Origin: Devosia sp.
GTDB taxonomy: Bacteria > Pseudomonadota > Alphaproteobacteria > Rhizobiales > Devosiaceae
Assembly (NCBI RefSeq): GCF_017744655.1
Contig: NZ_JAGIAW010000003.1
Coordinates: forward strand, 248,001 to 312,000
Length of the DNA: 64,000 bases
Direction: 5' to 3'
Position numbers and translations under genes: made by a program. The notes below the pieces were generated by a model, which searched no databases, was not told the DNA's origin, and worked only from the letters and a program-made list of their open reading frames with translations. Positions 51,910 to 60,439 of the stretch are shown in pieces; within the stretch, counting starts at the first letter, position 1; every line of letters begins with the position of its first letter.

Positions 51910-52332
51910 TCAGGTCCGCGCCTGATCGAGGTTGGCGACGGTTTCCGTCGCTTCGACATGCTTGGTTCCGCCCTGCGCGATCAGCACCGTGCCGACGCAG
52001 ATGAGCGCAATGCCGGCAATCTTGAGGGCGCCGAGGTCTTCCTTGAAAACCAGCCAGGCAAAGATGGCGACAGCCACATAGGCAAGGCTCAGGAAGGGAT
52101 AGGCGAAGGAGATATCGACCTTGGAAAGCACATAGAGGTGCGAAGCCATGGAGATGACGAAGGTCACGAGGCCGGCAAAAACCCAGGGATTGAAGACGAT
52201 CTGGAAGATTCGCAGGATCGCCGTATCCGCCGTAAAACTGATCGAGCCCATGGAGCTCATCCCGGCCTTGAGCATGAGCTGGGCGGCCGCATTGGTGAAA
52301 ACGGTGAAGAGGATGAAGGGCAGGTAGTTCAT
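51910..52332 (-). CDS. Small EamA/SMR-type transporter, possible lipid-linked sugar flippase subunit
   Basis: A 140-residue protein with four helices (about 2-25, 45-65, 73-92, 97-117), the size of EmrE/ArnE/ArnF proteins. The stretch LSKVDISFAYPFLSLAYVAVAIFAWLVFKEDL resembles the conserved third-to-fourth helix region of this superfamily. ArnE and ArnF flip undecaprenyl-phosphate aminoarabinose, and related proteins flip other polyprenyl-phosphate sugars. It sits between the DprE1-like oxidase and the SDR, so flipping the operon's lipid-linked product is a fair inference. GAGG precedes the ATG. Confidence 0.75.
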   Translation of the reverse strand: MNYLPFILFTVFTNAAAQLMLKAGMSSMGSISFTADTAILRIFQIVFNPWVFAGLVTFVISMASHLYVLSKVDISFAYPFLSLAYVAVAIFAWLVFKEDLGALKIAGIALICVGTVLIAQGGTKHVEATETVANLDQART

Positions 52333-52341
52333 GTTTGTCCT

Positions 52342-53679
52342 CTATTCGGCCGCCAGGGCCGGCGCGTTTGCGGAAAGGCTGAGCGCTGTGCGCCGCCAGA
52401 AATCGGATGAGAAGCGCGGGTCGCGATAGCGCTCGAGCTCGGCCCATTCGGGAAAGCCCGCGGCAAAAGTCGCGGCGCTCATGCGCTGATCCTTGTAGGG
52501 ATTGACCCGTCCGCCGGCTTCGACGGTCAGCGCGTCGAGCGTTTCGAGCAGTTTCAGGGTCGAAGCGCCACGGTTGGAAAAATCCATGGTCAGCGTGTAG
52601 CCGGGCCGCGGAAACGAGAAGAGGCCGGGCGAAGCCGCAGCGCCGAAGCGTTTTAGGACGGTCAGGAATGAGGCCTGACCCGCCTTGCGGCTTGCTTCGA
52701 GCATCTGCGGAATGGCTTTGCGCGCAGACGCAAAGGGAATGACGCTCTGGTGCTGATAGAGCCCCTTGGGGCCATAAAGCCGGTTCCAGTTCCCGACCGC
52801 ATCGAGCGGGTAAAAGAAGCTGCCATAGGTACTGAGCGTCTTCTGGCCGCTCTTCCGAGCCTTGGCGTGGAAGTAGGCGAAGTTGAACGCCTTGAGGCTC
52901 AACCCATTGAGCATGGAGAAGGGCATTTCGAAGGGTACGGTGAGCCGGGTCGCCGACTTCGCAGTCTGGAAATTGCCGTTCTGCGCGTGGTTGCCAGTAA
53001 GAAGCACGCCGCGATTGGTCGGAGCCAATTGGTCGACCCAGGCGACGGCATATTCGTTGGCAGCGTCGGCGGCCTCGGCAAGACCAAAGTATTCATCGAG
53101 ATCGGCAAAGGGCGTGATCTCTTCCTCGACATCGAGCGATCCCACGCGCATCAGCTTTATGCTGGCGCTGAGCACGATCCCGGTCAGCCCCATGCCGCCG
53201 ATCGTGGCGGCGAAGAGTTCCGCATTCTCGTTGGGCGAACAGGCATAGCGCCGCCCGTCCGAGCGCAGCAGCTCAAAACCCGTGACATGACAGCCAAAGG
53301 TGCCACGCACATGGTGGTTCTTGCCATGCACATCATTGGCAATGGCCCCGCCCAGGGTGACGAAGCGCGTGCCGGGGGTAACCGGCAGGAAAAAGCCATG
53401 CGGGGCAGCGTGGGCGATGATTTCTTCGAGCGTGATGCCGGCTTCCGCCTTCAGCACGCCGCTCGAAATATCGAGATGCAGGATGGTGCGGCGCGAGCGC
53501 ATCGGCACCAGCGCGCCGCCCTCATTATGGCAGCTATCGCCATAGGATTTGCCATTGCCGAAGGCGAGAAGGCTCAGTTCGCCGCTGCCCCCATCGAAGC
53601 TCTCCATGGCAAGATCCGGCGCCAGAGAACGGCGCGAATGGCGATCGATGCGCCCAAAGCTGTCGAGATTGGCCGCCAT
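52342..53679 (-). CDS. DprE1-like FAD-dependent oxidoreductase
   Basis: A 445-residue flavoprotein of the VAO/D-arabinono-lactone oxidase fold. It has GNGKSYGDSC at residues 41-50 and TPGTRFVTLGGAIANDVHGKNHH at 101-123, nearly the same wording as the flavin site of mycobacterial decaprenylphosphoryl-ribose 2'-oxidase DprE1. The C-terminal part (residues 235-400) contains LNGLSLKAFNFAYFHAK and YGPKGLYQHQSVIPF, also as in DprE1. That enzyme oxidises polyprenyl-phosphoryl-ribose to the 2'-keto form. The start overlaps the stop of the HAD-UbiA gene (ATGA), linking the two steps. Confidence 0.87.
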   Translation of the reverse strand: MAANLDSFGRIDRHSRRSLAPDLAMESFDGGSGELSLLAFGNGKSYGDSCHNEGGALVPMRSRRTILHLDISSGVLKAEAGITLEEIIAHAAPHGFFLPVTPGTRFVTLGGAIANDVHGKNHHVRGTFGCHVTGFELLRSDGRRYACSPNENAELFAATIGGMGLTGIVLSASIKLMRVGSLDVEEEITPFADLDEYFGLAEAADAANEYAVAWVDQLAPTNRGVLLTGNHAQNGNFQTAKSATRLTVPFEMPFSMLNGLSLKAFNFAYFHAKARKSGQKTLSTYGSFFYPLDAVGNWNRLYGPKGLYQHQSVIPFASARKAIPQMLEASRKAGQASFLTVLKRFGAAASPGLFSFPRPGYTLTMDFSNRGASTLKLLETLDALTVEAGGRVNPYKDQRMSAATFAAGFPEWAELERYRDPRFSSDFWRRTALSLSANAPALAAE

Positions 53680-55118
53680 CAGATGAAATTCCCCGCGATC
53701 ATCAGCAGGGCGCCCAAGGCCACGAAAATCTGGCTGCGCCAGTCCGTGGCGATAAAGACCACCGGGTCGTCATGCATTTCACGCCGATAGGCGAGGATCC
53801 AGATGCGGATGACGATGTAGAGGACGATCGGCACTAGGGGCCAGATCAGCCAGGGCGAGGAATAGTAGCCGATGATTTCCTGGCTCTGGATATAGAGCGA
53901 GAGCACGAGCGTGGCGGTAAAGGCAGAGGCAATGCCGGCCTGGCCGACAATGGCCATGTCCTCGGGCCGATAGCCGCGCCCGGCAATGCGGTCGCGCTCG
54001 CTGACCTTGGAGGTCTGCAGCTCCACATAGCGCTTCACCAGCGCCAGGGAGAGGAAGAAGAACATGGAAAAGGCGATGAGCCAGAAGGATAGCGGCAGGT
54101 CCGCCGCGGTCTTGCCGCCGATGATCCTCAGCGTATAGAGGCCGGCAAGGCACAGGACGTCGATCAGCAGCATGCGCTTGACCGCCAGCGAATAGGCGGT
54201 GGTCGACACGACATAAAGGCCGATGACCAGCGCAAAGACGGGCGGAAGAAAGACGCAGACGACGACCGCGACCGCGATCAGCCCCGCCGATACGGAAAGC
54301 CCGAAGGGGATCGACAGCGTGCCATTGGCGAAGGGTCGATTGCGCTTGGTCGCGTGCTGGCGATCGAGCGGCAGGTCGAGAATATCGTTGATGATATAGA
54401 TGGCCGAGGCCGCGGCGCAGAAGGCGACGAAGGCACCGAGCGAGGGCAGCAGCACCTCGGGATTGGTGATCTGGTGCGCCAGGATGGCCGGGGCGAAGAC
54501 CAGGAGGTTCTTCAGCCACTGATGCACCCGCAGCATCTTTACATAGGTTTTCCAGCTCGGCTTGGTGCGCTCGAAACGGCGAGCGCCGCTCGTTTGCTGA
54601 TAGCGATGAGCCGTCCGGTCCGGTGCGACGACCACGGCCGCGCGCGCGACCTTGAAGACGGGGATGTCGGCGCGGTCATTGCCGGCATAGTCGAAACCGC
54701 CCTCGCCAAAATGCTCGACCAGCAGCGCCGCCTTGCGGTGGGCGGCAAGGTTGGTGTCGCGGCTCGAGGCATGAAAGGTGGTGAAAATGCCGAGATGGGC
54801 GGCAACGGCGCTGGCAAAGGGCTCGGCCGCCGCCGTCACCAGCACGATTTCGCGGCCGGTCGCCTTTTCGGCATGGAGAAAATCCAGAAATTCCTGGCGA
54901 TAGGGCAGGATGGAGGCATCGAAATCCACGCGGCTGGCGATCTCGGCCTTGAGGTGCGCCTTGCCCGCCATGAGCCAGACCGGCAGCATGAAGAGGAACA
55001 GCGGATTCTTCTTGAGGAGCTGGAAAATGCTTTCCCACAGCAGGTCGGCCGATATCAGCGTGCCGTCGAGATCGACGGCCAAAGGCAGATCCTTGCTGTT
55101 CTGTACCCGCACGTTCAT
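53679..55118 (-). CDS. HAD phosphatase-UbiA prenyltransferase fusion (polyprenyl-phosphate phosphoribosyltransferase-like)
   Basis: A 479-residue two-domain protein from ATG 55118. Residues 10-190 are a HAD-type domain (AVDLDGTLISADLLWESIF with the nucleophile DxD, TAAAEPFASAVAAHLG, and the acidic FDYAGNDRADIPVF). Residues 200-479 are a UbiA membrane prenyltransferase with eight or nine helices and the metal-binding NDILDLPLDRQHATKRNRPFANG. In mycobacteria a UbiA protein (DPPR synthase) puts phosphoribose on decaprenyl phosphate and a phosphatase removes the 5'-phosphate; here both steps may sit in one chain. It leads the five-gene unit, with AGGG before the ATG. Confidence 0.86.
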   Translation of the reverse strand: MNVRVQNSKDLPLAVDLDGTLISADLLWESIFQLLKKNPLFLFMLPVWLMAGKAHLKAEIASRVDFDASILPYRQEFLDFLHAEKATGREIVLVTAAAEPFASAVAAHLGIFTTFHASSRDTNLAAHRKAALLVEHFGEGGFDYAGNDRADIPVFKVARAAVVVAPDRTAHRYQQTSGARRFERTKPSWKTYVKMLRVHQWLKNLLVFAPAILAHQITNPEVLLPSLGAFVAFCAAASAIYIINDILDLPLDRQHATKRNRPFANGTLSIPFGLSVSAGLIAVAVVVCVFLPPVFALVIGLYVVSTTAYSLAVKRMLLIDVLCLAGLYTLRIIGGKTAADLPLSFWLIAFSMFFFLSLALVKRYVELQTSKVSERDRIAGRGYRPEDMAIVGQAGIASAFTATLVLSLYIQSQEIIGYYSSPWLIWPLVPIVLYIVIRIWILAYRREMHDDPVVFIATDWRSQIFVALGALLMIAGNFI

Positions 55119-55419
55119 GTCGCACCCTGTCCCAGAAGACCGGCGCGGCGACTGTTTCGCTGACGCGCAGCGATACCAAGCCAACCTCGCCTGTCCGCCA
55201 GGCGCTGTCCTGCACCCGGCCTAACACCCATTCTTGGGCTTTGTATTTTGGGCGGAGCTCTTGCTCTTCGCGAAAACTGCCGCCCCGAACTTGCGTAAAT
55301 CTAGCGGCTCAACTTGTTAATTTGGACTAATGCGCGGGGTTTAGCTCGACCGGAACAGTCGATCTCGGGGCCATATCTTGCATCAGGGTTTAGGGATTCT
55401 TGGCGGAATCCGTAAATTT
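55119..55419. other. 301-base gap, leader of the HAD-UbiA operon
   Basis: No gene supported. On the minus strand this is the upstream region of the HAD-UbiA gene; an AT-richer patch at about 55295-55335 is the likeliest promoter location, but no convincing -35/-10 pair was found. A small inverted repeat GGATTC-N6-GAATCC lies at 55394-55411 just past the flippase stop. Confidence 0.5.
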
Positions 55420-56856
55420 TTAACGACTGGCGGGAAGCGGCGCCGAACGCGTCCGCAGCGTCTTGAGACGGCTGCGGATACCGGCAATGTCGAGCGCATA
55501 GGCGCAGAGCCCATAGGTGAGCACACCGACAAGGACCGGGAGCGCAATATCCAGCACGCCCGCGCCCGGCAGGGCGTGATCGACGAGATAGGTGGGAACC
55601 GCCATGCCCAGGGTCGCAAGGCCCACCTTGACGAAGGGGCGGGGATCAAGCGGCAGCGGATAGGCGCGGCGCGTCAACAGATAGCCGATGACAATGCCCG
55701 CGGCTTCGGAAATGACCAAGGCGAAAGCTGCTCCCATGAGGCCGAAGCGCGGCACCAGAATGAAAAGCGCCAGTGCATTGATGGCGAGAATGGCAAGGCC
55801 CTGCGCCAGCATCAGGCCGGGCGTCTTGCGGATCTGGAAGCTGACATGCAGCAGTTGATAGGAAAAGGAGCGGAAGAGCCAGGCCAGCGCGATGAGCGGT
55901 ATGAGGTTTGCCGCGTCGAGCCGGAAATCGGGGCCGAGCACGAGCGAGGCGAGCTTGGCGGCGATGATGGCGAGGCCCGCAACCGCCGGAGCGAGCACGC
56001 CCAGCAGCATTTCGGTGCTGTCGACCAGGTGCTGGTCAAGCTCGGCCTTCTCTCCCCACGCCAGCAATTGCACCGCAATCGGCGCCACCGCCGTGCCGAT
56101 GGCAACGCCGGGAAAAAGGATGATCTGGCGCACGAGATCGGCCGATGCGCCGTAGATGCCGGCGGCATGTTCGCCCAGAGACCCGGCAAGGACAAAGCGA
56201 TCCAGCATCGACTGAAGCACGAAGACCGCGCCGGAAACTGTCATCGGCAGGCCGAAGACCAGCATGGCGCGCAGCATGGCCGGGTCGAACGGTTTTCGCT
56301 GATGCTGCCAGACCATGGAAGCGAAGATGAGGCTCGTGGCGAAATAGGAGGTCATGACGCTGAGCACGAGGCCCGTGCCGCCAAGATCGAAGACCAGCAC
56401 CAGCACGAGGGAAAGCGCCAGCGCCAGTGCGGCACGGATCACGGTCGCCCAGAGATAGGGGGTCGTCTGCTGCCTGGCCCTGAAGGTTTCGAGATAGAAT
56501 TCGAAGAAGCCGATGCCGAAGGCGAGGAGGATCGCGGCCAGCAGATAGTCCTGATATTGCGGCGCGAAGGCCGAAATGGCGAAGTAGAGGATCGGAACGA
56601 GCGGGATCAGGGCGATGAAGGCAAATCCGGTGGTCACCCGCAAGTCGGCGCCGTCATCATGGGCGGTAAACGGCACGACCGAGGCCTTGATCCAGCCAAA
56701 GGCCAGCGACGAGATCATGGCCGCAATGGAAAAGCCGATGATGTAGATGCCGTATTCGGACGGACCAAGCAGGCGCGTGAAGATCACCACCGAGGCAAAG
56801 CCGAACATTGCCGAGACAATGTTGGCGAGCATGTATGAGGAAACCTGCCGGACCAT
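55420..56856 (-). CDS. Wzx-type oligosaccharide flippase
   Basis: A 478-residue membrane protein with about 12-14 helices, MOP superfamily. The N-terminal SYMLANIVSAMFGFASVVIFTRLLGPSEYGIYIIGFS and the mid-chain DRFVLAGSLGEHAAGIYGASADLVRQIILFPG are typical of polysaccharide-biosynthesis flippases. It moves the lipid-linked repeat unit made by the exopolysaccharide glycosyltransferases across the inner membrane. It begins six bases after the GH10 gene stop, so the two are almost certainly co-transcribed. Confidence 0.88.
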   Translation of the reverse strand: MVRQVSSYMLANIVSAMFGFASVVIFTRLLGPSEYGIYIIGFSIAAMISSLAFGWIKASVVPFTAHDDGADLRVTTGFAFIALIPLVPILYFAISAFAPQYQDYLLAAILLAFGIGFFEFYLETFRARQQTTPYLWATVIRAALALALSLVLVLVFDLGGTGLVLSVMTSYFATSLIFASMVWQHQRKPFDPAMLRAMLVFGLPMTVSGAVFVLQSMLDRFVLAGSLGEHAAGIYGASADLVRQIILFPGVAIGTAVAPIAVQLLAWGEKAELDQHLVDSTEMLLGVLAPAVAGLAIIAAKLASLVLGPDFRLDAANLIPLIALAWLFRSFSYQLLHVSFQIRKTPGLMLAQGLAILAINALALFILVPRFGLMGAAFALVISEAAGIVIGYLLTRRAYPLPLDPRPFVKVGLATLGMAVPTYLVDHALPGAGVLDIALPVLVGVLTYGLCAYALDIAGIRSRLKTLRTRSAPLPASR

Positions 56857-56862
56857 CAGCCG

Positions 56863-57918
56863 CTATTCTGCACAAAAATCTTGAATGACCTGCATCAGCG
56901 GCTTGGGCCTGAAATCGGCATCGAGCGGCAATGGTCGATTGGGCATGCCGTCGTCGCGGCTGAACCAGATCGGCACCCAGGTATGTCTGTCGCTGATGCC
57001 CCAGGTCAGCACGGCTTCGGGGCGCCTGGCGGCGCCGATGGCGTCGAGAAAATCCTTGGCGCGCTGGGCGATGATGCCGTCGCGCTCGATCTCGGGCCCG
57101 GGCAGCAGATTGTCGATGACGTCGAGTTCGGTCACCATTATCGTCAGGTCCATCGATGCCAGTTCGGCGACAAAGGCCGTCAGTCCGGATTTATCGATGG
57201 CGATTTCGCCCTGCAGGTGTCCCTGGAGCCCGATGGCATGCAGCGGAACATCGCGGCCTTTCAGCTCGCGGATGAGGTCCAGAAAGGCCTTGCGACGGGC
57301 GCGGGCCTTGTCGGTCGGCTGTTCGAAGTCGAAATCGTTGATCACCAGCCGCGCATCGGGATTGACCTTGGCGGTCGTGCGCAGGGCCAGTTCGATATAG
57401 TCTTTCCCCAGATGCCGCTGCCAGATGGAGTCGCGGATCGGCGCCTCGCGCGTCGGATGGTCGGCAATGGGTTCGTTGACAACGTCCCAGCTCGAAATGC
57501 GGCCCTTATAGCGGCCGACGACCGTTTCGATGTGGCGCACCAGTTCCGTCCGGGCTTCCTCGGCCGAGGCGAGGGTCTCGACCCAGTCGGGCATGGCCGC
57601 ATACCAGGCCAGGGTATGCCCGCGCATTTCCAGTCCATGCTCCTCGGCAAAGGCCAGAAGCCTGTCGGGCTGGTCGAAAACAAAGCTGTCGCGGTCGGGC
57701 CGCAGGTCGATCCATTTGAGCCCGCCTTCGCCGACGACGACCTGGCAATAGTCGAGCACGGCCTGCTTGTAGTCCGGCTCTTCCAACATGGGGTCGATGC
57801 GAATGGCGGCCCCATAGGGGATGGCCGTTCGCCTGGTTTGCGCGAAGGCACCCTGCGGCAGGAGATAGGGCAGGGCGCCCGTGCCCAATGCACCCAAGAC
57901 GAAGTCCCGCCTGCGCAT
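56863..57918 (-). CDS. Exported GH10 endo-1,4-beta-xylanase-like glycanase
   Basis: A 351-residue protein with a Tat-type leader (MRRRDFVLGALGTGALPYLLP, cleavage after AFAQ). The GH10 barrel shows the substrate motif HTLAWY at 101-106, the acid/base Glu149 in SWDVVNEP and the nucleophile Glu264 in MVTELDVID. GH10 enzymes cut beta-1,4-xylan or related beta-1,4 glycans. There is no carbohydrate-binding module. Its place directly before the flippase in the exopolysaccharide locus suggests processing or release of the organism's own polymer, not plant xylan use (inference). Confidence 0.9.
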   Translation of the reverse strand: MRRRDFVLGALGTGALPYLLPQGAFAQTRRTAIPYGAAIRIDPMLEEPDYKQAVLDYCQVVVGEGGLKWIDLRPDRDSFVFDQPDRLLAFAEEHGLEMRGHTLAWYAAMPDWVETLASAEEARTELVRHIETVVGRYKGRISSWDVVNEPIADHPTREAPIRDSIWQRHLGKDYIELALRTTAKVNPDARLVINDFDFEQPTDKARARRKAFLDLIRELKGRDVPLHAIGLQGHLQGEIAIDKSGLTAFVAELASMDLTIMVTELDVIDNLLPGPEIERDGIIAQRAKDFLDAIGAARRPEAVLTWGISDRHTWVPIWFSRDDGMPNRPLPLDADFRPKPLMQVIQDFCAE

Positions 57919-58138
57919 GAAAGATGCCCTTTGTGCCCGGCGCGACTGCGCTCATAAACTGCCTTTTTCTATCATAGCGGCATTGGCCCCAATTCTCATC
58001 CATCCGCGGGCCGCACCGTTAATGTGCGACTAATGAAGCCTTTGGCATGAAGGAATTATCCAGACTTTCCTGTCAGGCTTTTGCCACCCCAGTGCGGGAT
58101 TGATCGAGAATGCGATTGGCTCCCAAAAGGAGGCGCCG

Positions 58139-59464
58139 GTGTCTGACCCAAGCGCGGAAACATATAACCCCCAGGGTGGGTGGTTTGCGTCCGCGCTCTT
58201 TGTCCTGGTTTTCCTCTATTTCTGGATCGGGCTCGACCCGCTGCCCAATCCCGCCAGCAGCGCTCAGCTTGCCGCCTATGGCGAAAGCTCGAACGCCTTC
58301 AACCAGTTGATCGTGCTCGGCATGTCGGGGCTAGTGCTGGCCATGCTGTTCCTGCATCCGGCGCGAGACCTCGCGATCCGCGCTTACGGCCCCCTGGCGC
58401 TGGTGTTTTTCTGGATCGTGCTGACGATCTTTTTTTCCGATACGCCCGATGCCGCCCTGCGGCGCACCATCTATTCGGCGCTCGTCATTCTCTCGGCCAG
58501 CGCCGTGCTGCTGCTGCCGCGCGACAATGCGCAGTTTGCAAGGCTCGTCGGCATCTGCATCTGCCTTGCGGTGGCGCTCTCCTATTTCGGCGTTGTCTTC
58601 ATGCCGGCCCGCGCCATCCATCAGGCGACCGATGCGGCGGAGGCCGCGCTGGCCGGGGATTGGCGCGGCCATTTCGGTCACAAGAACACGGCCGCGGCCG
58701 CCATGGCTTTTGCGGTTTTCTTCGGTCTCTATCTTTTGCGAATGAAAATGTTCTGGAGCGGGCTGGCGCTGACAGTGCTCGCAGCCTTTTTCCTCCTCAG
58801 CTCCGGTGGCAAGACCTCGGCCGCCATGCTGCCGGCCGTGCTGGTTGCCGTCTGGCTCTTCGAACGCCTCGGCATGTTCCGCCTGCTCCTCGTCGGTGGC
58901 GGTCTGTTTCTCGTCAATTTCGTCATTCTCTCGGTGGCCGTGTTTCCCGAGATCAACGCCTTCGTCACGGGTCTCGGGATCGATGCGACCTTTACCGACC
59001 GAACCTCGATCTGGGAGCTGGCCGTGTCGGCCATCGGTAGCCGGCCCCTGACGGGCTACGGTTTTCAGTCCTTCTGGCAGACCGATGCGCTGTTTTACGG
59101 CAATGCTTCAGCCTCGACCTGGGCGGTTACTGCGGCCAATGCCCACAATGCCTATCTAGACCAGTTAATCAATGGCGGCTGGCCGCTGCTGATCCTGGTG
59201 CTGATCTGGCTTGTCGTCCTGCCCTGCCGGCATGCCTCCGTGGCGCTGGCGCGCGGCAGCGACAAAGACCTGACGCGGCTCTATCTCCGCATCTGGCTGT
59301 TCGGGCTCTTCACCAGTTGTTTTGAAAGCCCGTTCTTCGAGAATTCCGGTCCGATCTGGTTTACCATGCTGATCGCCGTTTTCGGGCTGCGCTTGCAGGC
59401 CCATGCCGATCTGGTGGAGAAACCCCAGATAGCGCCCGGCGACCTGCGTGCGGCGCTATCCTGA
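58139..59464 (+). CDS. O-antigen ligase/polymerase (Wzy/ExoQ-type)
   Basis: A 441-residue membrane protein from GTG 58139, picked because AGGAGG lies five bases upstream (an upstream TTG at 58100 is also open). About 10-12 helices. The long periplasmic-loop region carries GDWRGHFGHKNTAAAAMAFAVFFGLYLL and TDRTSIWELAVSAIGSRPLTGYGFQSFW followed by ANAHNAYLDQLINGG, the conserved Wzy_C pattern with catalytic-loop Arg and His residues. It joins repeat units into the exopolysaccharide in the periplasm. It is divergent from the GH10 gene over a 220-base gap. Confidence 0.9.
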   Translation: MSDPSAETYNPQGGWFASALFVLVFLYFWIGLDPLPNPASSAQLAAYGESSNAFNQLIVLGMSGLVLAMLFLHPARDLAIRAYGPLALVFFWIVLTIFFSDTPDAALRRTIYSALVILSASAVLLLPRDNAQFARLVGICICLAVALSYFGVVFMPARAIHQATDAAEAALAGDWRGHFGHKNTAAAAMAFAVFFGLYLLRMKMFWSGLALTVLAAFFLLSSGGKTSAAMLPAVLVAVWLFERLGMFRLLLVGGGLFLVNFVILSVAVFPEINAFVTGLGIDATFTDRTSIWELAVSAIGSRPLTGYGFQSFWQTDALFYGNASASTWAVTAANAHNAYLDQLINGGWPLLILVLIWLVVLPCRHASVALARGSDKDLTRLYLRIWLFGLFTSCFESPFFENSGPIWFTMLIAVFGLRLQAHADLVEKPQIAPGDLRAALS

Positions 59465-59477
59465 GAGCTTTGGCGCA

Positions 59478-60428
59478 ATGGCTTCGAACCAAACGGCAGC
59501 AAGTGTGACGGAGAGGCCCATCGAGGCCGTCGTCTGCATTCCGACTTTCCGCCGCCCCGATTGGCTCGAACGCACCATGGCCTCGGTCCTAGCCCAGGAG
59601 ACCGATTTCGGCTTCGCCCTCGTCGTTGTCGATAACGATGGGGCAAAGTCCGAGGGCGAGGCGCGAGCCCGGCAATTGCTCGCGAACGGCAAAATCCCGA
59701 GCCATATTTTTGTCGAGCCGCAACAGGGCAATTGCCACGCCATCAACCGCGCCTTCGGCGAGGCGCAAGTCCTCTTTCCGGAGGCCGAATTCTTCCTGAT
59801 GATCGATGACGACGAAGAGGCCATGCCCGGCTGGTTGGCCGCCATGGTCGCGACGGCAAAACGGGAAAATGCCGATCTCGTGGGTGGACCGGTGCAGCGC
59901 CGCTTCGATGTGCCCGTGTCAAAAGCCATTGCCGAGCACCCGCTGTTCATTTCCATCGACGGGATCACAAGACAGGTCGACCAGTTGCATGGTTCGGGCA
60001 ATTGCCTCATCCGGCGCCGGGTCTTCGAGGCCATGCCCAGGCCCGCCTTCGACATCCGCTTCAATTTCCTCGGTGGCGGCGACATGGAGTTTTTCACCCG
60101 CTGCAAGCGCGCGGGTTTTCTGACCTGGTGGTGCGAAGAGGCCGTCATTCACGAATTCGTCCCGGCCGAGCGGGTCACGGCCAAGTTCCTCGCCCGTCGC
60201 TCCATCCGCACCGGCAGCATCAATTATGTCGTCGACCGCACCCATATGTCGCCCGGCGCGGCCGTGATGAAGAATGTCGCCAGTCTCTGGCTCGGCATTG
60301 TGCGCAGCGCCGCCGTCCTCCTGCGAACCGGTTCCTTGCTTGGCGCCAGCCATCCGCTGCTTTTGCCCGTTGGCCGCATCATGGCGAGCCTCGGCATCGT
60401 GCCGACGCCTTACAAGGCCTCGCGCTAG
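59478..60428 (+). CDS. Family 2 glycosyltransferase
   Basis: A 316-residue GT-A enzyme from ATG 59478, 13 bases after the polymerase stop. VVCIPTFRRPDWLERTMASVLAQ near residue 18, VVVDNDG near 45, and the metal-binding LMIDDDEEAMPGWLAAM near 100 are typical. Later SGNCLIRRRVFEAM and EEAVIHEFVPAERV complete the fold. It probably adds one sugar of the repeat unit on the cytoplasmic face, likely a peripheral protein. The donor is unknown. Confidence 0.88.
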   Translation: MASNQTAASVTERPIEAVVCIPTFRRPDWLERTMASVLAQETDFGFALVVVDNDGAKSEGEARARQLLANGKIPSHIFVEPQQGNCHAINRAFGEAQVLFPEAEFFLMIDDDEEAMPGWLAAMVATAKRENADLVGGPVQRRFDVPVSKAIAEHPLFISIDGITRQVDQLHGSGNCLIRRRVFEAMPRPAFDIRFNFLGGGDMEFFTRCKRAGFLTWWCEEAVIHEFVPAERVTAKFLARRSIRTGSINYVVDRTHMSPGAAVMKNVASLWLGIVRSAAVLLRTGSLLGASHPLLLPVGRIMASLGIVPTPYKASR

Positions 60429-60439
60429 GTCCACGCAAC

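Noticed and set aside
55378..56838. Plus-strand open frame of 486 codons antisense to the flippase
   Set aside because: Reverse of a hydrophobic membrane protein; no plausible ribosome site or domain.
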